Source: Janthinobacterium sp. (lineage in GTDB: Bacteria > Pseudomonadota > Gammaproteobacteria > Burkholderiales > Burkholderiaceae_D). From it: a DNA stretch of 64,000 nucleotides. The DNA lies in assembly GCF_009923995.1 (NCBI RefSeq), contig NZ_RFSK01000017.1, positions 34,549 through 98,548 on the forward strand, written 5' to 3'. The translations under genes and the position numbers were made by a program. Shown here in pieces: positions 16,171-23,336 of the stretch (the stretch's first letter is position 1; every line of letters begins with the position of its first letter). The notes under the pieces were generated by a model. The model had not been told where the DNA came from. It did not search any database and worked only from the letters and a program-made list of their open reading frames with translations.

Positions 16171-17901
16171 ATGGCAACCGACAGCCACGCCACCGCCGCC
16201 GAAGCGGGCAGCACCGATTGGGCCGACAAGCATTACCTGCTGGTCGACGACTTCATCGGCATCCGCATCCTGCTGCGCGAATCGCTGCGCAACCTGGGTG
16301 CGCGCCATATCGACCAGGCGGCCAGCGGCGGCGAAGCCATGAAGCTGCTGGCCAAGACGCGCTACGACGTGGTGCTGTGCGATTACAACCTGGGTGAAGG
16401 CAAGAACGGCCAGCAGGTGCTGGAAGAGACGCGCGTGCGCAACCTGACGGCGCCGTCCAGCGTATGGCTGATGGTGTCGGCCGAGAAAAGCGTGGAATCC
16501 GTGATGGGCGCCGCCGAGCACCAGCCGGACGCCTACCTGATCAAGCCCATCACGGAAGGCGTGCTGCTCACGCGCCTGAACCGCGTGTGGCACAAGAAGC
16601 AGGTGTTCCGCGAAATCGACCAGGCCTGCATGGAAAAGGATTATCTGCGCGCGGCCAAGCTGTGCGACGCGCAGATCGAGGTCAACAAGCTGCACGAGCT
16701 GGAACTGCTGCGCATGAAGGCCAGTTTGCTGCTGAAGAGCGGCGAGCCGGAAAAGGCCCGCGCCGTGTACGAAAAGGTGCTGGCCGAGCGCGACTACAGC
16801 TGGGCCAGGGCGGGGCTGGGCAAGATCCGCATGAACAATGGCGAGCACGAGGCGGCGCGGCAGATCTTCCAGGGCGTGATCGTGGAAAACAAGTACTACA
16901 TCGATGCCTACGACCAGATGGCCGTCGCCTACCAGCTCATGGGCCAGCACGAGGAAGCGTGCGGCGTGCTGGAAAAGGCGGCGCGCCTGTCGCCCAATTC
17001 CGTGCCGCGCCAGCGCAACCTGGGCCAGGCTGCCTTAAAAATAGGCAATGTCAGCATGGCGGAAAAGGCTTTCCGCAAATGCATCTCCATCGGCGAATTT
17101 TCCGTCATGAAGACGCCGGACGCCTACCTGGGCCTGGCGCGCGTGTGCGGCCTGAAAAAGGATGCCAAGGAAGCGCTGCAGTGGCTGCTGCTGGCGCAAC
17201 GCGAATTCTCGCCCGAGCAGATCGGCTTGCGGGCGAAGATCACGGAAGGCATGGTGCACCACGAAACGGGCGATTACCGGCGCGCGCGCAAGTGCGGCGA
17301 CGAACTGGAAGCCATGCTGGCCGAAGACCCGGCGCGGCCCGAGAAAAGCATCTGCATGGAGCTGGCGACCCTGCTGTTCGCCGTCGGCGTGAAGGATGCG
17401 CCGGCCGGCCTGCTGTGCTACGTGGTGAAGAACAACCACGACAACCAGGTGGTGCAGGACGAGGTGCAGAAGATCTTCGACAAGGCGAAGATGGGCGACG
17501 AGGGCACGAGCCTGATCATCGCTTCGCGCAAGGAAGCGTCGGACCTGATGAACAAGGGCGTGCTGCTGTGGAAGACGGACAAGCTCAACGAAGCGGTTGC
17601 CTGGATGCGCGCGGCGCGCGAAAAGCTGCCCAACAACCTGCGCATCCTGTTCAATTCCGCGCAAATCATCGTGTCGTTCCTGCAGCAACGGGGCTACCAG
17701 GCGGACTTGGCGGCGGAAGCCATGGAAGTGTTGTTGTATGTAGACAAAATTGCACCAGGGCAGCAGCGCTTCGCCCAATTGATGGAGCAGCTGGTGCACC
17801 TGACGCCTCCGCCCGAGATGCAGGAGGTGGCCGTGGTACTGGAAAAAGCCCCGCCGGGGCCGGAAAAAGGGGGAAAAGTCGTGCGCCAGCGTCCCGGATG
17901 A
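16171..17901 (+). CDS. Response regulator with TPR repeat output
   Basis: 576 residues. The receiver domain (about 20-145) has the acidic pocket in LLVDDFIGIRILL, the phosphoacceptor aspartate in VVLCDYNLGEGKNG and the lysine in AYLIKPITEG. The rest is a chain of tetratricopeptide repeats (for example LLKSGEPEKARAVYEKVLAE, AYQLMGQHEEACGVLEKAA, ALKIGNVSMAEKAFRK). There is no DNA-binding or enzymatic output domain, so it probably signals by protein contacts. It is co-transcribed with the preceding soluble kinase. The proteobacterial family is widespread, but its output is unclear. Confidence 0.88.
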   Translation: MATDSHATAAEAGSTDWADKHYLLVDDFIGIRILLRESLRNLGARHIDQAASGGEAMKLLAKTRYDVVLCDYNLGEGKNGQQVLEETRVRNLTAPSSVWLMVSAEKSVESVMGAAEHQPDAYLIKPITEGVLLTRLNRVWHKKQVFREIDQACMEKDYLRAAKLCDAQIEVNKLHELELLRMKASLLLKSGEPEKARAVYEKVLAERDYSWARAGLGKIRMNNGEHEAARQIFQGVIVENKYYIDAYDQMAVAYQLMGQHEEACGVLEKAARLSPNSVPRQRNLGQAALKIGNVSMAEKAFRKCISIGEFSVMKTPDAYLGLARVCGLKKDAKEALQWLLLAQREFSPEQIGLRAKITEGMVHHETGDYRRARKCGDELEAMLAEDPARPEKSICMELATLLFAVGVKDAPAGLLCYVVKNNHDNQVVQDEVQKIFDKAKMGDEGTSLIIASRKEASDLMNKGVLLWKTDKLNEAVAWMRAAREKLPNNLRILFNSAQIIVSFLQQRGYQADLAAEAMEVLLYVDKIAPGQQRFAQLMEQLVHLTPPPEMQEVAVVLEKAPPGPEKGGKVVRQRPG

Positions 17902-17965
17902 TAAACTAGGGGCCAGCGTGGGTTCGCCTGCGCTTGAGTTGCTTTACAACAATAAGGAAGAAACT

Positions 17966-18181
17966 ATGCGTGATGTGGTCAATGAAGTATACAAAAAGAT
18001 GAAAGTCGGCGCCGTTGCCTGGGTACGCCCGGTGGCCGCCAAGGGAGACACGCTGGAAACATTCCAGTCTTCGTACGAGCACGCCAAGGCGCTGGCCGAC
18101 GAAGGCCTGATCACGATCGGTGACGTAAAACGCCAGGCCGACAACCTGATCGAGGCGATCCGCATTCATCGTATCGCCTGA
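17966..18181 (+). CDS. Small conserved hypothetical protein (71 aa)
   Basis: 71 residues, soluble and predicted mostly helical (MRDVVNEVYKKMKVGAVAW..., then TFQSSYEHAKALADEGLITI and a C-terminal DNLIEAIRIHRIA). No domain is recognised. An AAGGAAGAA site sits just before ATG 17966, which supports translation and this start over ATG 17918. It is convergent with the PhaM gene 21 bases downstream, but nothing in its sequence ties it to granules. Confidence 0.7.
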   Translation: MRDVVNEVYKKMKVGAVAWVRPVAAKGDTLETFQSSYEHAKALADEGLITIGDVKRQADNLIEAIRIHRIA

Positions 18182-18202
18182 TCATATCGTTGACTTGAAG
18201 GG

Positions 18203-18919
18203 CTAGGCCTTGCCTGGCGCCTTAGCCTTGGGCGCCGCGCGCTTTGCCGGCGCCTTGCGCAGCGGGGCCTTGGCCTTGGCTGCCGTGGCGGCTTCCGCCG
18301 GCTTGGCGGATTTGCCTGCCGCTGGCCTGGCCTGGCTGCCGGCGCCGAAGCTGGCCGCCGCCGCACTGGCCGCGTCGGGCGACATCGCCGTCGACACGGC
18401 CTGCTTGAACTGATCTTGTAACAAATTCCACCAGGCACTTGGATTGGCCAGCTGGGCTGCCGCATGGCTGCCGGCGTCGTTGGGCGCCGCCGCGGCCGGT
18501 TCCGGCGCGGGTGCAGGCGCGGGAGCAGGCTTGGCTTCCGGCGCGGGCGCTGCCGGCTGCTGGAAAAACGCGGAAGCATAGGGCACGGATTCAAACAGGG
18601 ATTTCTCGCTGGCACCGGGCTGGGTGATGGCGGCCGCCAGCGATGCGCCCATCGATTTCAGGGTGGCAATCGTGCCGCGCTGCACTTCCAGCGCCTGGAT
18701 ACTGCCGCGCAGCATGCTGGTATTGAGGTTCAGCCAGGCTTCGACGGCCTTCAGGTCATTGATTTTCTTGTCCAGCTCTTCCACCGACATGGTGGGCGCC
18801 GTGATGCCGGGCACGCCCATGCCGGGCACGCTCATGCTGCCCCACAGGTTCTTGACGAAGTCGAGGGTGTCGGTCACAACTGCTGCGCCCGGCATCTGGG
18901 GCATTTGCGGGTTTGCCAT
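18203..18919 (-). CDS. phaM: PhaM-family polyhydroxyalkanoate granule protein
   Basis: 238-residue protein resembling PhaM, which binds PHB synthase, granules and DNA. The N-terminal half has the family core (TLDFVKNLWGSMSVPG, TMSVEELDKKINDLKAVEAW, LNLNTSMLRGSIQALEVQRG, TIATLKSMGASLAAA). The middle is alanine/proline-rich, and the C-terminus is a basic Lys/Ala/Pro tail (AKAPLRKAPAKRAAPKAKAP), like the histone-H1-type DNA-binding tails of PhaM. It implies that the organism stores PHB. The ATG is preceded by AGGAG on the minus strand. The gene stands alone between convergent and divergent neighbours. Confidence 0.82.
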   Translation of the reverse strand: MANPQMPQMPGAAVVTDTLDFVKNLWGSMSVPGMGVPGITAPTMSVEELDKKINDLKAVEAWLNLNTSMLRGSIQALEVQRGTIATLKSMGASLAAAITQPGASEKSLFESVPYASAFFQQPAAPAPEAKPAPAPAPAPEPAAAAPNDAGSHAAAQLANPSAWWNLLQDQFKQAVSTAMSPDAASAAAASFGAGSQARPAAGKSAKPAEAATAAKAKAPLRKAPAKRAAPKAKAPGKA

Positions 18920-19068
18920 GCGAAATCTCCTGGTAGGTGGATGTGCCTAGCGTAGCAGATATCAGCTTGCAACTGACGCAAAGTGGCCAACATTTTCTTA
19001 CATAAAACCTCAAGAGTTGAGCACGGGCAAGAAGCAGGAATGCGGGTGAAAGCGTTACACTAGCGCTC

Positions 19069-20171
19069 ATGATGCCCGCTTCCTTTTTCTCGCCACCGCG
19101 CCGCCGAACCGTTGTCTTTGTCGCGGTCATCGGGGTGCTGCATTACGTGGCGCTGGAATGGCTGACTTCGCATGCGGGCATGGTGCCGCTGCGGCCGGAT
19201 AATACGCAGGTCGTCAGCATGGCGCTGCTTGCCGAGGCGCCCAAGCCGCTGCCGGTGGTCCCGCCGCCACCGCCGCCGCCCGTGCCCGAGCCCCGGCTGC
19301 CGCCACCGCCGCCGCCGACGGCATTGCCGTCGAGCGACACGCCCGTGCTGACGGCGCCGGCCAGCGATGTGCCGGCAGGCCCGGCCACGCCGGCACCGCC
19401 CGCGCGACCGCCGTCACGGCGCCGGCACCCGCCGAAGTGGCGCCGCCCGCGCCGCCACCGCCACCGCCGCCCGTCGTGGAGCAGGCGCGGCATTACAAGA
19501 CGAACGCGCCCGCGTCGGCCCGCTTCGACCTGCACGTGGACCGGCGCGATGCGGACGGCACCAAGTGGCAGGGCGTGGCCGCCATGGCGTGGGACAACAA
19601 GGGCGATAGCTACCAGCTGAAACTGGAAGTGGGCTTGAGCATGCTGATCACGCGCATCAACCTGCTGGTGCTGACCAGCGAAGGCGTGATCGATGCGAGC
19701 GGCATCGTGCCCGTCACGGCCACGGAAAAGCGCAAGGGCCGGGCGCAAACGGCCACGCATTTCAACCGCGACGGCAAGGTCATCACCTTTTCCGCCACGA
19801 CGGCCACCGTGCCATGGCAGGAAGGGGCGCAGGACAAGGCCAGCGTGCCGTTCCAGCTGGCCGCCATCGGCCGCGCGGACGTCAACCAGCTGGCCGGCAA
19901 TATCGATATCCTCGTCGGCGAGGAAAGGGAAGCGACCGTGTTCCGCTTCCAGCTCGTGGGCGAGGAAGAACTGGACACGCAGATGGGCCGGCTGGTGACG
20001 TGGCATCTGCGCCGGCCGCCCAAGCCGGGCACGTATTCGTCGCAGCTCGATATCTGGCTGGCGCCGTCCATGCAGTGGTATCCGGTACAAATACGCAATA
20101 CCGAGGCGAGCGGGGCTTTGACCACGCAAACCGTCACCAAGATCTCCGTCAATGACGCTACAGGAAAATAA
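19069..20171 (+). pseudogene. DUF3108 domain protein with apparent frameshift in the proline-rich linker
   Basis: Two overlapping frames together make one DUF3108 protein. The first (from ATG 19069) gives an N-terminal membrane anchor (TVVFVAVIGVLHYVALEWL) and a Pro-rich linker. After about 19400 it degenerates into Arg/His-rich sequence. The second frame carries the linker on as TAVTAPAPAEVAPPAPPPPP and then a complete DUF3108 domain (HYKTNAPASARFDLHVDRRD to VTKISVNDATGK). One missing base near 19400-19410 would restore a single protein of about 367 residues. It is either a sequencing error in a GC-rich tract or a real inactivating mutation; initiation from GTG 19437 could give an unanchored domain. 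The role of DUF3108 is unknown; such proteins are envelope-associated. Confidence 0.75.
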
Positions 20172-20936
20172 ATGATGACTCTGACTAATTTGAAACACTT
20201 GCTGGCCGCCGGCGTACTGGCTGCCACCCTGACTCCCGCCATGGCCGACGCGCCCGTGGAGCACCCCGCCATCAAGCGCCCGTACAAGCTCGTGCCGTCG
20301 GCTGACCTCGTCTATTCCATCAAGGCCAGGCAGCGCGGCATCGGCCTGTCCGGCGAATCCGTCAGCAACTGGCGCGTGGGCGACGGCAAGTATTCGCTGC
20401 TGGCCGAAACGAAGGCGGCCCTGTTCGGCAAGATCCTCGAGCAGCGCAGCGAAGGCACGGTCGACGATTACGGCCTGGCCCCGGCGCAATTCGTGGAAAA
20501 GCGCTTCCGCAAGGATGCCGTCACGACCACCTTCAAGCGCGACAGCAAGACCATCGTGTTTGGCGAAGGCGATGAAACGTATCCGCTGAAGGGCGGCGAG
20601 CAGGACCGTAACAGTGCCGTCTGGCAACTGGCCAGCGTGGCGCGCGCCGCGCCCGAGAAATTCGTCCCCGGCTCGGAATGGGCCTTTTTTGTCGCCGGCG
20701 CGCATGATGCCGAGCCGTGGGTCTTCAAGGTCGTCAAGGAAGAGAGCGTGACGACGGGCATGGGCGACGTGGCCGCCATCCACCTGGTCAAGGCGCCGCC
20801 GCCGGACAAGAAGGGCCAGCAAGTGGACCTGTGGCTGGCGCCGTCGCTGGAATGGTATCCCGTGAAAGTGACGTTCGCCGACGCGGACGGCGGCGATTAT
20901 GTGGAGCAAACCTTGCAGAAGATCGTCAAGAAGTAA
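20172..20936 (+). CDS. DUF3108 domain periplasmic protein
   Basis: 254-residue protein with a signal peptide (TNLKHLLAAGVLAATLTPAMA) and a DUF3108 domain. Its closing strands (WLAPSLEWYPVKVTFADADG, VEQTLQKIVKK) closely match those of the upstream protein (WLAPSMQWYPVQIRNTEASG), so the two are tandem paralogues. It starts immediately after the upstream stop codon and is co-transcribed. The function of DUF3108 is unknown; the YPVK-type end suggests a beta-barrel-like or lipocalin-like periplasmic fold, which is a guess. Confidence 0.85.
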   Translation: MMTLTNLKHLLAAGVLAATLTPAMADAPVEHPAIKRPYKLVPSADLVYSIKARQRGIGLSGESVSNWRVGDGKYSLLAETKAALFGKILEQRSEGTVDDYGLAPAQFVEKRFRKDAVTTTFKRDSKTIVFGEGDETYPLKGGEQDRNSAVWQLASVARAAPEKFVPGSEWAFFVAGAHDAEPWVFKVVKEESVTTGMGDVAAIHLVKAPPPDKKGQQVDLWLAPSLEWYPVKVTFADADGGDYVEQTLQKIVKK

Positions 20937-20986
20937 GCGCTTGCCACTCGTTTTTGCATCACATTAGCCAGCCAGATGCAGAAACG

Positions 20987-21051
20987 GGGGGCGGACCCCG
21001 AGAGGGAATGCGCCCGCCGGGGACATCCCGGTTCCGCCGGAACCGGGCCTC
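20987..21051. repeat. 66-bp-class palindromic intergenic repeat, copy 2
   Basis: Aligns with the element at 10547-10612: both begin GGGG-CGGACCC and share GGGAAT, a GGGG-CAT-CC block and TTCCG--GGAAC before the right end. Here the strongest hairpin is CCCGGTTCC (21027-21035) / GGAACCGGG (21039-21047). It lies in the 279-base gap between the DUF3108 gene and the condensin operon; the rest of that gap shows only promoter-like sequence near 21130-21200. Confidence 0.7.
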
Positions 21052-21215
21052 TTCGCCGTTGGGGTTTCCGTCAATACAACACTCAAGGACCCGGCAGCCC
21101 ACACGGGCCCCTCCCACGCGCTAAATTGCATGTCAGAACTGATATACTGACGCCCCCGCCTCGCAGCGCCGCTTTCGCCCGCTGCGCCGCCCGCTGAACA
21201 CTCATCCGGAATAGA

Positions 21216-22598
21216 ATGATTGACATAATGGCAAGTGCAGCCGTGGCTGCGGATGCAAATCAAACAGAGCAAGAGCATCACGATTCCTTGCAGGCGCATT
21301 TCCAGCCGAATATTTCGGCCGACGAGATCGAGCAGGTGTTTCACTTGAAGCGGGCGCAGCCTTTGCTGCAAGTGTTTACGGCCCTGTTCCACGGCGGCTT
21401 CGATGGCGTGCTGGTGCGCCTGCTGGTGCTGCGCGAACTGGCGTCCGATGCAGCGACCTCTGCCTACACGCGCGCCGATATCAACACCAAGCTGGCGTAT
21501 CTGTTGCCGGAAAGCCTGGAAACGGTCTTGCTGCGCCTGCGCTCGAACCAGCTGCTGGCCTGGGATACGCAGCAGGGCGTGTACCGCGTCACGCCCATGG
21601 CACGCAACGTGCTGTCCGCCATCGACAGCCTGCTGGGCCTGGGCCAGACGGAAGACGAGGCGGAAATGGGCTTTTTGCTGTCGCAGGTGGCGGGGGCGCA
21701 AGCCGTCGGCGGCGTGTCGGTCGAGCAATTGCAACATCTGCTGGGGCGCCTGGTGGACTTGACGGAAGAGTTTTCCGACGCCATCGCCTCCGGTTCCGAA
21801 TTCCGTCTGCGCACGGCGCAGGCGAAGTGGAATATGGCGTGCGACTGGGTGGAAAAGGGTTCCGAAATCCTCGTGGCGATCACGTCCGATGAAAACGCGG
21901 ACAGCGCCACGCACAAGGCGGCGCAGGCCATCGGCCGGGCGCAGAGCAAATTGTTGAACATGCAAGGCATGTTTTCGCGGGCCCTGAACCAGATCGAGCG
22001 CCAGCGGGTCCACCTGGGCCAGTCCGGCCTGTCGACGACGGACATCAAGCGCTGGCTCCTGCAGCATGACGACCTGGCCAGCCTGGCCGAGGGCGCCATC
22101 GACCAGCCCGTCGTCCCCCTGTTCTCCACGCCGGCCGAGATGATCGACGTGGCCGAGACGGAACTGCTGTCCGAACGGGCGGCGGGCGTCACCAACACGG
22201 GCCTGCCCAGCGGCGAGGACGCGCCCACCACCATCAGCGACGGACCCGCCATGCAGCTCGAACTCGATGACCTCCTGGCCCGCCTGTCGAATTTCGCCAG
22301 CCTGGGCAATTTCCCCAGCATCGGCGAAGAGGGGCCGAAGAGCGTACCGGTGCAGGATTCGCTGCTGCCGGCCAGCTTTGCCGTGGCCTCCTACCGCGCG
22401 TCCATGCTGCCGCTGCTGGGCGACGTGTCCGAAGCGAGCCTGCAAGGCTCGACGGCCGAACTGGCCCGTCTGCCGATTACCTTTACACCGACCGACGAGA
22501 TGGTCCAGTTGACCGACCCCCACGTGGCGGCCATGTCGATCGCCTCGCTTTCACTGAATGTTTCACTTGATTTAGATAGCGGCACCGCCGATGAATGA
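21216..22598 (+). CDS. MksF/MukF-like kleisin of a condensin complex
   Basis: 460-residue soluble protein that opens a three-gene operon with a KITE-sized protein and an SMC ATPase. The N-terminal region (about residues 30-130) looks like a winged helix (VFTALFHGGFDGVLVRLLVL, SLETVLLRLRSNQLLAWD, YRVTPMARNVLSAI). Helical middle segments follow (FSRALNQIERQRVHLG), then an acidic C-terminus. Position, size and layout match MukF/MksF kleisins, which bridge the SMC heads. It overlaps the next gene by eight bases. Sequence identity to MksF was not verified; the call rests on operon structure and N-terminal architecture. Confidence 0.7.
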   Translation: MIDIMASAAVAADANQTEQEHHDSLQAHFQPNISADEIEQVFHLKRAQPLLQVFTALFHGGFDGVLVRLLVLRELASDAATSAYTRADINTKLAYLLPESLETVLLRLRSNQLLAWDTQQGVYRVTPMARNVLSAIDSLLGLGQTEDEAEMGFLLSQVAGAQAVGGVSVEQLQHLLGRLVDLTEEFSDAIASGSEFRLRTAQAKWNMACDWVEKGSEILVAITSDENADSATHKAAQAIGRAQSKLLNMQGMFSRALNQIERQRVHLGQSGLSTTDIKRWLLQHDDLASLAEGAIDQPVVPLFSTPAEMIDVAETELLSERAAGVTNTGLPSGEDAPTTISDGPAMQLELDDLLARLSNFASLGNFPSIGEEGPKSVPVQDSLLPASFAVASYRASMLPLLGDVSEASLQGSTAELARLPITFTPTDEMVQLTDPHVAAMSIASLSLNVSLDLDSGTADE

Positions 22599-23328
22599 CG
22601 ATTCCCAAATCCTGATTGCGCGCCTGCTCACGCATCAAACCCTGCGCCGCGACGACAAGCTCGTCAAGCGCGTGCTGTCCGACGAGCTGTTCCGCGCCGA
22701 GATCGATGCGCGCCTGCTGGCCTGCGGCCTGAAACTGCTCGACAACGTGTACGCCGACCATGTCACCCTGGCCCTGACGCGCACCATCGAGCCGAAGATC
22801 TTCGGCGCGCGCGATGTGTGGCAAAACAATAACTTCGGCCTGGCCCGCGATGGCGTGGCCCTGCTGGTGGTGCTGTGGGCGCAGATCATCCTGCCCAAGC
22901 GGGAACGCCAGGAAACCCACCAGCACGCGGACGATGACCAGAACGACATGTTCGGCACGGAAAAACCGCTGCCGCGCGCGGAAGACGCGTCCATGGGCAT
23001 TTCCTACAAGGCGCTGCTGTCCGATTTCGGCGACAAGCTGGGCAAGAAGACGCGCATGGACATGAACCTGGGCACCCTGGCCAAGCTGGGCTTCATCGAG
23101 CGGCGCGGCGACGTGCTGCTGGAAGGCCCGCTGCTGGACCTGATGATGGATACGGACGTGCTCAAGGAGCGTATCATCAACGGCGCCCTGGCCGACGTCT
23201 TCAAGCGCGCGCCGGCGCGCCTGGTCGTCGTCGGCGGCGACCCGCTGCTCGACGCGGAAGTGGAAGCCGACCTGTCCGCCGACATCCTTGATGCGGGCGA
23301 CGCGCCTGCGTCCGACCTTCCTCACTGA
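22591..23328 (+). CDS. MksE/MukE-like condensin subunit
   Basis: 245-residue soluble protein between the kleisin-like and SMC genes. It appears to have tandem winged-helix features (IARLLTHQTLRRDDKLVKRV, DGVALLVVLWAQIILPKRE, NLGTLAKLGFIERRGDVLLE), as expected for a KITE subunit such as MukE or MksE. It overlaps the upstream gene by eight bases and ends eight bases before the SMC gene, so the three are translated as a unit. The C-terminal 25 residues are acidic. The family call is from size, fold cues and context. Confidence 0.7.
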   Translation: MNDDSQILIARLLTHQTLRRDDKLVKRVLSDELFRAEIDARLLACGLKLLDNVYADHVTLALTRTIEPKIFGARDVWQNNNFGLARDGVALLVVLWAQIILPKRERQETHQHADDDQNDMFGTEKPLPRAEDASMGISYKALLSDFGDKLGKKTRMDMNLGTLAKLGFIERRGDVLLEGPLLDLMMDTDVLKERIINGALADVFKRAPARLVVVGGDPLLDAEVEADLSADILDAGDAPASDLPH

Positions 23329-23336
23329 AAGCGCCC

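Noticed and set aside
19437..20171. DUF3108 domain as an independent gene starting at GTG 19437
   Set aside because: The preceding in-frame sequence continues the same Pro/Ala-rich linker and no ribosome site was seen; a frameshifted single gene explains both halves better.
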